From contig NZ_FNBN01000005.1 in NCBI RefSeq assembly GCF_900102545.1, forward strand, positions 186,001-250,000: DNA of 64,000 bases. Reading direction: 5' to 3'. A model generated the notes under the pieces. The model was not told the origin of the DNA, made no database searches, and was given only the letters and a program-made list of their open reading frames with translations. The stretch comes from Chitinophaga filiformis. Its GTDB lineage: Bacteria > Bacteroidota > Bacteroidia > Chitinophagales > Chitinophagaceae. A program made the position numbers and the translations under genes. Of the stretch, positions 18,186-27,901 are shown piece by piece. Each line of letters begins with the position of its first letter. The stretch's first letter is position 1.

Positions 18186-19961
18186 ATGAAAACATTCAGT
18201 CTTTTGTTGGCCTCCATTGGTCTTAGTATGACCTGTTTTGCTCAGAAGCCAACTATTAAATGGGGGGAAGAATTTAAATTGCGTAAAGGCAGTAGCGACC
18301 TTGAAGTAATATCGGTAGACAAATCCGGCGCCTATCTGCAGGAAAGTCACCAGGCCCTGAAAAGTTATTTTGTAGTAGGCGCTAGCATGCGCGAATCCGC
18401 GTCTCTTGTAAAAGTGGATAAGAATTTAACTGAAGTATTCCGCAACGATTTCAACAAGGAGTTGAGAGGTAAGGAGTTTGAACAGTTCTTCCCATTTGAA
18501 GATAAATTATTTCTGATTTCATCTGATTACAGCCGTCGCGACAAGACAAAGGCTGTTTACGCTTCTGCGGTGAACAAAAGCACCGGAGAGCTCACCGGGG
18601 AATTCAAAGAAGTAGCCATCTTTCAGAAAGAAGAAAAGAAGGATGATATTGATTTTAAAATCACCTACAATGCAGACAGTACCAAGATCATATTGGTGAG
18701 TAGTATAAAAGGAAAGGAAAGAAATGAATACACGGTGCAGGAATTTGATAAAAATTTCAAAAAAATCGGTAAGCCGGTAGTGCTTACAAATGAATTTGAA
18801 GCAAAGAAATATCAGCTTCAGGATTTACTATACCTGGGCAATAATAAGATTCTGCTTGTTGGACGGGTGTATGAATATGAAGAAGGTAAAAGGAAGAAAG
18901 CGAAATTCCTGGATTTCACCAATTATAACATCCGCCTGTATGACGAAAAAGGAAAGCAACAGGCAGAGATCAACACCACTGTCAATGGTAAATGGTTGAA
19001 CAGTACTAAAGTGGTACAGGAAAAGAACAATGACCTTGTACTGGCTGCGTTCTACAGCAATACCAAAAAAGGTAAGACCATTGATGGTTTGCTGGTGCAA
19101 AGGATCAATATAAATGACGGCACAGTTCTCTCGACTAGTGATAAAGCGATTAATAATTCTCTTTTAACTGCAGACAATGATGATGATGATGATAAGGATG
19201 ATGATAAAGATGATGATGACAAAGAGGAGAGAAAGGAAAGAGAGAGGTTGAATAAACTGAAAGATGAAGGAGAAGGGTTCTCCAAATACATGCAGTTCAG
19301 GAACATTTTTTATACCCCTGACAATGGACTGGTTATTCTGGCAGAACAATATAAAGAATATGTAACGGTCTCACACAGTACAAGTTCGGCAGGCGCTGGT
19401 GCTGGTGCTATAATGGGAGGCGGAAGCACCACGACTACATATCATTACAATTCCGGCGATCTGATGATGTGTAAGATCGATGCCGGAGGGAATATCGGCT
19501 GGCTGGAGATCCTTCCTAAGGATCAGCGGGAAGTAATATCGATGACGGGTTCTTCTTCCGGTATGGGTATGGGTTTTGGTGGTTTGGGCCTTGGTCTCAG
19601 CTACAGTTATACCGGATACTTTGATGAAGGAAACAGGCCTTTTTATTCAGGCTTTGGTGCTATGCAAACAGATGGTAATATTCAGGTCATCTTTAATGAT
19701 AGTCCAAAAAATATTGGCGTTACACAGGCGGGCCAGAAGGCAAAAAGGATCAACCGTTATGCCAAGTCTGATTGTTATGTGCTAAATATCGATGCGGTAT
19801 CTGGTAAACTTGGAAGAAAACAGTTCTTTTCCAATACGGATGTGCCTACAGCGATGCCTCGTTTAGGGTCTATCATCAATAATGAGATGTATCTGGTAGG
19901 TAAAACAGACCGTATGTTTGGAAAAACCAAAATTGCGATAGCAAAGATTACAGTGAAGTAA
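18186..19961 (+). CDS. Secreted protein of unknown function with acidic repeat tract
   Basis: I do not recognise a family. The 591-aa product has a clear Sec signal (cleavage near CFA-Q, residue 19/20). The body looks like repeated beta-strands with alternating charged and hydrophobic residues, reminiscent of a beta-propeller. Around residues 328-345 is an almost pure Asp/Lys tract encoded by GAT/GAC runs (about 19174-19225), followed by a Glu/Arg/Lys helix-forming stretch. A Gly/Met-rich patch (GMGMGFGGLGLGLS) lies near residue 460 and a Ser/Ala/Gly patch near 400. The Asp tract could bind calcium or act as a flexible linker. It lies between two PULs but has its own promoter candidate and terminator, so a role in glycan use is not implied. 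Confidence 0.7.
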   Translation: MKTFSLLLASIGLSMTCFAQKPTIKWGEEFKLRKGSSDLEVISVDKSGAYLQESHQALKSYFVVGASMRESASLVKVDKNLTEVFRNDFNKELRGKEFEQFFPFEDKLFLISSDYSRRDKTKAVYASAVNKSTGELTGEFKEVAIFQKEEKKDDIDFKITYNADSTKIILVSSIKGKERNEYTVQEFDKNFKKIGKPVVLTNEFEAKKYQLQDLLYLGNNKILLVGRVYEYEEGKRKKAKFLDFTNYNIRLYDEKGKQQAEINTTVNGKWLNSTKVVQEKNNDLVLAAFYSNTKKGKTIDGLLVQRININDGTVLSTSDKAINNSLLTADNDDDDDKDDDKDDDDKEERKERERLNKLKDEGEGFSKYMQFRNIFYTPDNGLVILAEQYKEYVTVSHSTSSAGAGAGAIMGGGSTTTTYHYNSGDLMMCKIDAGGNIGWLEILPKDQREVISMTGSSSGMGMGFGGLGLGLSYSYTGYFDEGNRPFYSGFGAMQTDGNIQVIFNDSPKNIGVTQAGQKAKRINRYAKSDCYVLNIDAVSGKLGRKQFFSNTDVPTAMPRLGSIINNEMYLVGKTDRMFGKTKIAIAKITVK

Positions 19962-20041
19962 TATTGCTTGTTATATAAGTAATCAGGAGATCGGACCTGT
20001 TACGGTCAAAATCATTCATGAAGAGACCGCGTATCACCGAT

Positions 20042-20097
20042 CCTCAGAAACAAAAAAGCCTTCAGATGTATTTCTGAAGGCTTTTTTGTTTCTGAGG
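20042..20097. terminator. Strong, probably bidirectional hairpin terminator
   Basis: A perfect 24-bp inverted repeat (20042-20065 and 20074-20097) with an 8-nt loop. It contains a GCCTTCAG/CTGAAGGC core flanked by six A on the left and six T on the right, so it can act for transcripts in either direction. It ends the 18186 gene and insulates the GH31 promoter downstream. Confidence 0.9.
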
Positions 20098-20144
20098 GTA
20101 ACTAGCTCGCCACTCTATGAGTGAAAGAAATTGAAAATCAGTTG

Positions 20145-20198
20145 TTTGTAACATTTAACCCCCTAATTTGAAACATTCAACCGCCTGCTTTCAAACCG
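20145..20198 (+). promoter_or_regulatory. Second copy of the triple 22-bp-spaced direct repeat
   Basis: TTTGTAACAT (20145), TTTGAAACAT (20167) and TTTCAAACCG (20189) are spaced exactly 22 bp, the same as at 1371-1424. The first two 10-mers are identical between the copies while the sequence between them has drifted, which suggests selection on the repeats. Probable binding site of the same HTCS. Confidence 0.6.
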
Positions 20199-20206
20199 CC
20201 GGGTAA

Positions 20207-20214
20207 TAGCTTTA
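20207..20214 (+). promoter_or_regulatory. Probable -7 box of PUL B promoter
   Basis: TAGCTTTA, identical in sequence and context (GGTAATAGCTTTACA) to the box at 1433. It lies 8 bp after the third operator repeat and 21 bp before the GH31 start codon. Confidence 0.5.
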
Positions 20215-20235
20215 CAGCATTTCTAATCCACGTGT

Positions 20236-23091
20236 ATGAACTTGAAATTGCTGCTGTTTAGCCTGTTGGCTTCTGCGTTTTTGAATGACTTATGGGCAAT
20301 TCCGCCCACATATGTCAAACTTCCGGATGGCGTAATGCTTTTTACAGACCCTTTGCTTACGGGCTCTCCGAATGCCGTTAAGCTGGAAGTGATTGCTGAC
20401 AATATCATAAGAGTGATCGCAGCTCCTGGAAAGGAGATCACGCCCGGTAACAGCCTGATCACCGTTTACAAAAAAAAGCCGGGACTTAGCTGGAATGTGA
20501 TCCCCTCCAAAGAAAGCCTCATACTCAAAACGTCTAAATTAATCGCTACGATCAACCGAAAAACAGGGGCCGTTACTTTCACGGATCTTACCGGTAAAAA
20601 GATACTGGCTGAAAAACAGCCATTCGGAAGAAGTTTTCAATCCGTTGTATTTGACGGCAAGCGGTCTTACACGCTGACGCAAACCTTTCAGGGAACGGGC
20701 GATGATGCATGGTATGGATTGGGCCAGCACCAGGATGGAATAATGAATTACCGTGGGCAGCAGGTTACTTTCTTCCAGAACAATACGGAAGTAGCCATCC
20801 CTTTTTTAATATCCAATAAGAACTATGGCATTCTGTGGGATAATTATTCCCTGACCAGGGCCGGCGATGTAAGGCCGCTTCACCCGCTTTCCTCTATGCA
20901 GCTTTTTTCAAAGCAGGGAGAACCGGGCTGGCTTACCGCCACCTATTCCAACAATATGCATAAGCCGCAGGAGATAAGTACGGAAAGAGCAGAGGCAAAT
21001 ATTAATATGGAGTTCCTGGGAGAATCAAAGATCCGGCTTCCCCGGGAATTTACACCTGCTACGGGCATGGTAACCTGGGAAGGGAGCCTTGGCAGCCACC
21101 TGTCAGGCCTGCACCAGTTCCGGTTCACCTACGGCGGCTCGCTGAAAGTGTGGCTGGATGGAAAGCTTGTTTTGAACCATTGGCGGAAGGCTTGGAACCC
21201 TGCGTCTGCAGTGTTGCCGTGGAATTTCAAAGAAGGAGAGAAAATACCTGTTAAAATCGAATGGACACCGGAAGGAGCTGAGTCCTACCTCTCTCTGAAA
21301 TGGCAGGAGCCATTGAGCCAGGACGAGCAAAACAGTTTTGGCTTTTGTTCGGAAGCCGGCCGGCAGGTTGATTACTACTTCGTTTACGGGAGCGATATGG
21401 ATGAGGTGATCTCAGGTTACCGGGATCTTACAGGTAAGGCGCCTATTGTACCAAAATGGGCATTGGGTTTTTGGCAAAGCCGTGAGCGATATAAAACACA
21501 GGACGAGATCCTTACCACGGTTGATGAATTCCGTAAAAGAAAGATCCCGCTGGACAATATTGTGCTGGATTGGAGCTATTGGAGGGAAGCCGAATGGGGC
21601 AGCCAGGAGTTTGACGAAAAGCGTTTTCCTGCTCCCGACAGCATGATCGGTGTGCTGCATGAAAAATACAACACCCAGATCATGATTTCGGTATGGCCTA
21701 AATTTTATGAAGGCATATCAGCGTACAACAAGTTTGACAGGAACGGCTGGCTCTATAAACGAAATATAGCCGACCAGCAAAGGGATTGGATTGGCCAGGG
21801 ATATGTATCTACTTTTTACGATGCCTTTAATAAAGATGCCCGGAAAGGATTCTGGGACCTGATCAATGATAAGATCTACAGTAAAGGAATTGATGCCTGG
21901 TGGATGGATGCCAGTGAGCCGGACATTCTCTCTAACGTAAGCCCCGAAAAAAGAAAGCTGCAAATGACTCCTACCGCTTTAGGCAGCGCAGCCGAATTTC
22001 TGAATGCCTATCCCCTGCAGAATGCAAAAGGGATCTATGAAGGGCAGCGTTCAACAGATCCCGGTAAAAGGGTTTTCCTGCTCACACGTTCAGGATTTGC
22101 AGGTTCACAACGCTACGCAGCAGCTATATGGAGCGGTGATATTGGCTCCACCTGGCAGGATATGAAAGCGCAGATAACCGCAGGGCTGAATTTCTCTATG
22201 TCAGGGCTGCCCTACTGGACCATGGACATAGGCGGTTTTGTAGTGCCCGCAAAATTTGAAAAACCGGATGCAGAGAACCTGGAAGAATGGAGGGAGCTGA
22301 TGACCCGCTGGTCGCAGTTTGGCGCATTTGCTCCGTTGTTCCGTTCCCACGGTCAATTCCCTTACCGCGAAGTATTTAATACAGCCCCGGAGGATCATCC
22401 TGCCTATAAAAGTTTTCTTTATTACGATAAGCTGCGTTACCGTTTGCTTCCCTACATCTATTCACTGGCGGGGTGGGGTTACCATAATGACTATACGATC
22501 ATGCGGGGCCTTGCTATGGACTTTGCGGCAGATACCGCTGTATTGAACATCGGGGACCAATATATGTTCGGCCCTGCGCTGCTGGTAAATCCCGTGTGTG
22601 AATACAGGAAAACGGAGCGTGCGCTATACCTGCCCCAATGTGCCGGCTGGTATAATCTCTATTCCGGAAAATGGTATGCCGGCGGTCAGAAGATTATTGC
22701 CGAAGCGCCTTATGAACGGATGCCGCTATTTGTAAAAGCCGGATCCATACTGCCTTTCGGACCCGAATTGCAATATACTACGGAAAAACAGCCCGATACC
22801 GTCACATTGAACATTTACACCGGCGCAGATGCCTCCTTTAACCTGTATGAAGATGAAGGAGCCAATTACAATTACGAAAAAGGCGCTTTTTCCATTATAC
22901 CGGTACAGTATAACGAGGCAACAGGAACCGTTACCGTCGGGGACCGGAAGGGATCATTCAATGGAATGCTGCAGAAAAGAACGTTCCGTATAAATATGAT
23001 AACGCCTGGTAAAACCAGGGGCCTGGATTCTGATACAACATGCGATAAGGAAGTAGTTTATGAAGGTAAACATCTAAGTATCAAAAAATAG
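20236..23091 (+). CDS. GH31 alpha-xylosidase with PA14 insertion
   Basis: This enzyme removes alpha-xylose from the non-reducing end of xyloglucan oligosaccharides. A signal peptide precedes the GH31 N-terminal beta-sandwich (about 25-250). A PA14-like domain is inserted at about 255-370 (VTWEGSL, then LKVWLDGKLV), as in alpha-xylosidases such as Cellvibrio Xyl31A. The catalytic barrel starts near VPKWALGFWQSRERY. The nucleophile is Asp558 in WWMDASEPD and the acid/base Asp635 in WSGDIGS; WMDASEPD favours alpha-xylosidase over alpha-glucosidase. Length (951 aa) is normal. It is the first gene of PUL B and the intact counterpart of the relic at 1467. Confidence 0.92.
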   Translation: MNLKLLLFSLLASAFLNDLWAIPPTYVKLPDGVMLFTDPLLTGSPNAVKLEVIADNIIRVIAAPGKEITPGNSLITVYKKKPGLSWNVIPSKESLILKTSKLIATINRKTGAVTFTDLTGKKILAEKQPFGRSFQSVVFDGKRSYTLTQTFQGTGDDAWYGLGQHQDGIMNYRGQQVTFFQNNTEVAIPFLISNKNYGILWDNYSLTRAGDVRPLHPLSSMQLFSKQGEPGWLTATYSNNMHKPQEISTERAEANINMEFLGESKIRLPREFTPATGMVTWEGSLGSHLSGLHQFRFTYGGSLKVWLDGKLVLNHWRKAWNPASAVLPWNFKEGEKIPVKIEWTPEGAESYLSLKWQEPLSQDEQNSFGFCSEAGRQVDYYFVYGSDMDEVISGYRDLTGKAPIVPKWALGFWQSRERYKTQDEILTTVDEFRKRKIPLDNIVLDWSYWREAEWGSQEFDEKRFPAPDSMIGVLHEKYNTQIMISVWPKFYEGISAYNKFDRNGWLYKRNIADQQRDWIGQGYVSTFYDAFNKDARKGFWDLINDKIYSKGIDAWWMDASEPDILSNVSPEKRKLQMTPTALGSAAEFLNAYPLQNAKGIYEGQRSTDPGKRVFLLTRSGFAGSQRYAAAIWSGDIGSTWQDMKAQITAGLNFSMSGLPYWTMDIGGFVVPAKFEKPDAENLEEWRELMTRWSQFGAFAPLFRSHGQFPYREVFNTAPEDHPAYKSFLYYDKLRYRLLPYIYSLAGWGYHNDYTIMRGLAMDFAADTAVLNIGDQYMFGPALLVNPVCEYRKTERALYLPQCAGWYNLYSGKWYAGGQKIIAEAPYERMPLFVKAGSILPFGPELQYTTEKQPDTVTLNIYTGADASFNLYEDEGANYNYEKGAFSIIPVQYNEATGTVTVGDRKGSFNGMLQKRTFRINMITPGKTRGLDSDTTCDKEVVYEGKHLSIKK

Positions 23092-23111
23092 CCAATTTTA
23101 AATTCACACGT

Positions 23112-26100
23112 ATGAAGTCAGCCAAAATTATTCGCTTGCGAATATTGCTGCTCTGGGGGACAATCATGATTTTTACCCAAAGCAAAAACGTTTTTGCCCA
23201 AACCGCAAAAGTGACCGGGACCATAACAAGCCAAAGCACATCCGCCCCGGTTCCGGGCGCGTCCATTAATGTGAAGAATACCCAAACCTCCGCCATTGCG
23301 GATGAATCGGGAAAGTTCTCCATTAATGCATCCACCGGCGATGTGCTGGTGATTACTTCAGTAGGATTCATTGCGAAAGAAGTGAAGGTTGAATCGCCGG
23401 AACTAAGGATCCAGTTGCAGGAATCGGAGAACCAGCTGGAGAATATAGTGGTGATCGGTTACGGCACACAGAAGAAAAAGCTGGTAACAGGCGCCAACAT
23501 ACAGGTAAAAGGCTCCGATATTCAAAAGCAGAATACCACCAATGCAATGCAGGCTTTGCAGGGGCAGGCGCCGGGTGTACAGATCACCTCGTATTCAGGG
23601 CAGCCCGGTTCAGGCATGAATGTAATTATCCGTGGTAAGGGTACGGTGGGTAATTTTTCTCCGCTGTATATTGTTGATGGCGTTCAGACCGGTGATATTT
23701 CATACCTGAATCCCGCGGACATTGAATCCATTGACATCCTGAAGGATGCCGCTTCTGCTGCTATTTACGGTTCCCAGGCGGCCAATGGCGTTATCCTGGT
23801 TACCACCCGCTCAGGAAAGAATAATCAGAAAGCGCAGGTAACACTGGATGCTTTTTACGGCGCCCAGAACGTTGCACGTAAAGCAAAGCTGCTGAATGCA
23901 AAAGAGTATGCCACCATTATAAATGAAGCGGCTGTAAACTCGGGTAAAGCGCCTTATTTCAGCAATGACGTAATTAACAATCTGCCGGTAAATACCAATT
24001 GGATGGATGAGATGTTTAAGAGCAATGTACCCACCCAGAACTATGTGCTGGGCGTACAGGGCGGTGGCGCCGGTTCAGCCTATTCCCTGTCACTGGGATA
24101 TACAGGCCAGGGTGGTATTGTAGGCGGTTCCAATATTTCTAACTTCGAGCGCTATACGTTCAGGATAAACTCAGACCACAACTTATACCAGAATATCATC
24201 AAGGTAGGCGAGCATCTTACGTTCAATTACCAGAACACGCATGGGATTCTGGTAGATGGCCAGTACAACAACACTTTACGCAGTGCTTTCAGTACAAGCC
24301 CTTTCCTGCCCATGTATGACGCGAACGGCAATTATTTCAGCAGCGACCAGAAAGGCTGGTATCCGGGAAAACCTGATCAATCATGGAACAATACAGAATC
24401 CAACCCATATGGAGTAATGGATTATACTACGCGTAACCGTAACAGCTCACAGGGCTTATTTGGCGATGTATATATACAAGCTGAGCCCATTAAGGGATTA
24501 AAGTTCCGCTCCAGCCTGGGGGTGAATTATACCTCTAATCAAAGCCATGGTTATACGCCGGTTTATCACCTCTCTATTTATTCATTTAACGATACTTCCA
24601 AGGTAAGCCAGTCAATGGGCAACGGGCTAACCCTTCAGTTCGATAATTTGCTGAGCTATGATTTTAATGTGGCTAATGACCATCACTTCAGCGTAATGGC
24701 CGGCAGTTCTTCGCTGAAAACAAAAACGGTGAATATCAGTGGTAATAACTGGTACCTGCGCGTGGCCGATCTGCAGCATGCCTACCTTTCCGTGGCCCAA
24801 AATGTGGACAGGGGCGCGCCTTACATGAGCATTAGCGGGGGACCGACTGAAAATGCTTTGCTGTCTTATTTCGGCAGGCTGCAATATGATTTCCGTGAAA
24901 AATATCTGCTGAATATCACCTTCCGGTCTGATGGGTCATCAAGATTTGCGCCCGGGCACCGCTGGGGATATTTCCCTTCTGTATCGGCAGGATGGGTGAC
25001 CTCTATGGAGAGCTTTATGCAGGACGCTCACTGGCTGAATTTCCTGAAGATCCGCGGCAGCTGGGGCCGGGTAGGTAATCAGAATGTGGCGGCTTATCAA
25101 TATTTGTCTCCCATCAGCTTTAGTAATACGGCCTATATCTTCGGACCCGTTGAAGGGGCAAATACGCAGGGTGCCTTCCCAAGCCGCATCGCTAATCCTG
25201 ATGTAAAATGGGAAACCTCCGAACAGACCAATATCGGCTTTGATGCTACCGTGCTGAAAAGACTGAACATAACATTTGATTATTATAACAAGAAAACAAA
25301 AGACTGGTTAATTACCGTACCCATTCTGGCCACTGCCGGCGCTGATGCGCCGCTGATCAACGGCGGCGATGTAACGAATAAAGGCGTTGAGCTGGCGCTC
25401 AATTACCAGAACAGCATTGGTAAGGACTTCAATTATTCAGTTGGTATTAACGGCGCCTATAACAGGAACCGGATCGGGAATATTCCTACAAATGATCATG
25501 TGCTGCATGGCAATACCAATGTGCTGTATGCCAATGCCGGTGAGTTTTACCGCGCAGCAAACGGTGAGCCGGTAGGTTATTTCTGGGGATATAAAACAGA
25601 CGGTATTTTTCAAACTGCAGAGGAAGTACAGGCCTATAAAGGTAAAACAGGTACACCCATTCAGCCCACCGCCCTGCCGGGAGATATCCGTTATGTGGAT
25701 CTGAATGGCGATGGCACCATTGATGCTAACGATAAGACCAAGATCGGCGACCCTAATCCTAACCTCACATTTGGTTTTAACGTAGCGCTGGGCTATAAAG
25801 GTTTTGATCTGTTCATACAGGCGTCCGGTGTTTCCGGCAATCAGCTGGTGCAGTCCTGGAGAGGCCCGGGTGGTTTCGGAAACTATACTACTGAGGTGCT
25901 GCAGCGCTGGCATGGCCCTGGAACTTCCAACAGGATCCCCAGGGTAACGGAAGATGGCGTGAACTGGGCGCAGTTCTCTGACCTGTATATCTATGATGGG
26001 AAATTCCTCCGTATCAGCACCATTACGCTTGGTTATGATTTTGCACGCCTGGTTAAGAAAAGCTACCTGGGCAGGTTAAGAGTATATGGCTCTGTGCTGA

Positions 26101-26234
26101 ATGCGTTCACCATTACCGGTTACAAGGGAATGGATCCGGAAGTTGGATATAATGAAGGCTTTTCATCCGGCGTGGACCTTGGATATTATCCCAGGCCCAG
26201 GACATACATGGTTGGGGCAAACATCCGCTTTTAA
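23112..26234 (+). CDS. SusC-like TonB-dependent transporter (PUL B)
   Basis: Outer-membrane oligosaccharide importer of 1040 aa. The signal peptide ends at VFA-Q (29/30); a CarboxypepD_reg-like domain (about 32-110; PVPGASINVKNTQ) and the plug (NIVVIGYGTQKKKLVTGA) precede the barrel, which ends with the usual aromatic C-terminus (VGANIRF). No STN domain is present. The N-terminal 100 residues are closely similar to those of the SusC at 1698, so the two are paralogues in related PULs; the barrels appear more diverged, suggesting different oligosaccharide preference. It begins 20 bp after GH31 and is followed by susD after 18 bp. Confidence 0.95.
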   Translation: MKSAKIIRLRILLLWGTIMIFTQSKNVFAQTAKVTGTITSQSTSAPVPGASINVKNTQTSAIADESGKFSINASTGDVLVITSVGFIAKEVKVESPELRIQLQESENQLENIVVIGYGTQKKKLVTGANIQVKGSDIQKQNTTNAMQALQGQAPGVQITSYSGQPGSGMNVIIRGKGTVGNFSPLYIVDGVQTGDISYLNPADIESIDILKDAASAAIYGSQAANGVILVTTRSGKNNQKAQVTLDAFYGAQNVARKAKLLNAKEYATIINEAAVNSGKAPYFSNDVINNLPVNTNWMDEMFKSNVPTQNYVLGVQGGGAGSAYSLSLGYTGQGGIVGGSNISNFERYTFRINSDHNLYQNIIKVGEHLTFNYQNTHGILVDGQYNNTLRSAFSTSPFLPMYDANGNYFSSDQKGWYPGKPDQSWNNTESNPYGVMDYTTRNRNSSQGLFGDVYIQAEPIKGLKFRSSLGVNYTSNQSHGYTPVYHLSIYSFNDTSKVSQSMGNGLTLQFDNLLSYDFNVANDHHFSVMAGSSSLKTKTVNISGNNWYLRVADLQHAYLSVAQNVDRGAPYMSISGGPTENALLSYFGRLQYDFREKYLLNITFRSDGSSRFAPGHRWGYFPSVSAGWVTSMESFMQDAHWLNFLKIRGSWGRVGNQNVAAYQYLSPISFSNTAYIFGPVEGANTQGAFPSRIANPDVKWETSEQTNIGFDATVLKRLNITFDYYNKKTKDWLITVPILATAGADAPLINGGDVTNKGVELALNYQNSIGKDFNYSVGINGAYNRNRIGNIPTNDHVLHGNTNVLYANAGEFYRAANGEPVGYFWGYKTDGIFQTAEEVQAYKGKTGTPIQPTALPGDIRYVDLNGDGTIDANDKTKIGDPNPNLTFGFNVALGYKGFDLFIQASGVSGNQLVQSWRGPGGFGNYTTEVLQRWHGPGTSNRIPRVTEDGVNWAQFSDLYIYDGKFLRISTITLGYDFARLVKKSYLGRLRVYGSVLNAFTITGYKGMDPEVGYNEGFSSGVDLGYYPRPRTYMVGANIRF

Positions 26235-26252
26235 ACTAAAAAAGAATCAGCA

Positions 26253-27845
26253 ATGAAAAACTTAAGAATATATATACTATCAGCTGCATTGTTATCACTG
26301 GTAGCCTGTAGTAAGAGCTTCCTGGACACGGAAGATGTAACTTCCGCCACTGAGCAGAACTTTTATAAAACACCGGACGACGCCTGGAAAGCGCTGGTAG
26401 GCGTGTATGATGGATTACAGCGCATTTGGTCTGGCGGCTTTGCTTTTCCGGTAGCATCTGTAGTGATGTCTGACGAAGCATTTGGCGGCGGCGGCAATGC
26501 AGATGGATTCGGGCTTCAGATGATAGACGAATTTGACAAGCTTCGCTCACCTTCCGATCAGAATATGTTTGGCGATACCTGGGCCCTTTATTACAAGGCT
26601 ATTTACCGCGCCAATATGCTTTTGCTGCATATGGATGGGGTGGATTGGAAAGGGAATGACGATTTACGCAAGACCTACGAAGCGGAAACAAAGTTTATAC
26701 GCGCATACTGCTATTTTGATATGGTCAGGCTGTTTGGAAATGTTCCGCTGATCACAAAACCTACTACGGATAATGTACCGCAGACCAGTGTAGACAGCGT
26801 TTATAAGCTGATCGCAGATGATCTGAAATTTGCGGCAGCTAACCTGCCTGCCATCAGCTACGGCGGCCAGGATGCCGCTACCCGCGGACGCGTAACCAAA
26901 TGGGCCGCCGAATCTTTGATAGGCCGTGTATTCCTTTATTATACCGGCGCTTATAACAAAGCAGACCTGGTAGGAGAGGTGTCAAAAGCACAGGTGCTTG
27001 CTTACCTGGAAGATGTTATTAACAACGGAGGATTTGGTTTGGTGGAAAAATTTGCCAATTTATGGCCTGCCGCTTCTCTCAATAATTACGTAGGAGAAGA
27101 TAATAAGGAAACCGTGTTTGCCATCAAATACACCTATACCAGTAATTGGAACGGTAATGTGGATGGCAATAACTGGCTGGTAATGTATGGCATCCGTATT
27201 CAGAGTATTTACCCGTATGGAATGGGCTGGGGCGGCGCCACCGTGAACCCTAAGCTCTGGGATGCCTACGCGCCGGGCGACAGCCGGAGGAGCGCCTCTA
27301 TTATTTCTATAAAGGATGAAGGGCTTGATTTTCAGAATATAAAAGATCAAAGGGAGTATACAGGCTACTGCATTAAAAAATATACACCCATGGCTGATGC
27401 AGCAGGTAGAAGCCTGGCGGAAAAAATGGGCGGTGTGAGCTTCATGATCAGCCAGTATCAGGATTATGTATCTATCCGTTACGCGGATGTATTGCTGATG
27501 GCCGCCGAATTAGGTGCTGCCGGTGCACAGAACTACTTTGATGATGTGCGCAAAAGAGCATTGGGCGCCAGCTTTGTGCAGCTCCCGGTAACTCAGGCAA
27601 ATATTATGAATGAAAGGAAGCTTGAGTTTGCAGGAGAAGGGATCCGCTACTGGGATCTGCTTCGCCAGGGCATAAACGTTGCAGCAACCGCCATTGCCGG
27701 ATCAGTGACCGTTCAAAACGGCGGTGTGAATACAACCAAAGCCATTCTGGCATCAAAGGTCACAGAAACAAAAGGCCTGGTGCAGATACCTTATGCCCAG
27801 ATCACATTGTCTAATAACGTATTGAAACAAAACGCAGGATGGTAA
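26253..27845 (+). CDS. SusD/RagB-family surface glycan-binding lipoprotein (PUL B)
   Basis: Lipoprotein partner of the SusC at 23112. The signal sequence ends in the lipobox SLVAC (Cys 19), followed by SKSFLDTEDV. Family-typical stretches include AETKFIRAYCYFDMVRLFGNVPL and, near the C-terminus, NERKLEFAGEGIRYWDLLRQG. At 530 aa the length is normal. It closes the GH31-SusC-SusD operon; a GC-rich inverted repeat follows 21 bp after the stop. Glycan specificity is not visible; xyloglucan fragments are inferred from GH31. Confidence 0.95.
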   Translation: MKNLRIYILSAALLSLVACSKSFLDTEDVTSATEQNFYKTPDDAWKALVGVYDGLQRIWSGGFAFPVASVVMSDEAFGGGGNADGFGLQMIDEFDKLRSPSDQNMFGDTWALYYKAIYRANMLLLHMDGVDWKGNDDLRKTYEAETKFIRAYCYFDMVRLFGNVPLITKPTTDNVPQTSVDSVYKLIADDLKFAAANLPAISYGGQDAATRGRVTKWAAESLIGRVFLYYTGAYNKADLVGEVSKAQVLAYLEDVINNGGFGLVEKFANLWPAASLNNYVGEDNKETVFAIKYTYTSNWNGNVDGNNWLVMYGIRIQSIYPYGMGWGGATVNPKLWDAYAPGDSRRSASIISIKDEGLDFQNIKDQREYTGYCIKKYTPMADAAGRSLAEKMGGVSFMISQYQDYVSIRYADVLLMAAELGAAGAQNYFDDVRKRALGASFVQLPVTQANIMNERKLEFAGEGIRYWDLLRQGINVAATAIAGSVTVQNGGVNTTKAILASKVTETKGLVQIPYAQITLSNNVLKQNAGW

Positions 27846-27866
27846 AAGGCTTATAGGAATCATTTA

Positions 27867-27901
27867 CCAGGGGGCTGGTTGGCAACATTCCGGCCCCCTG
27901 G
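27867..27901 (+). terminator. GC-rich hairpin after susD of PUL B
   Basis: CCAGGGGGC (27867-27875) and GCCCCCTGG (27893-27901) form a 9-bp perfect stem with a 17-nt loop. No T-run follows, so it may be a weak or Rho-assisted terminator, or an mRNA-stabilising 3' structure. Confidence 0.5.
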
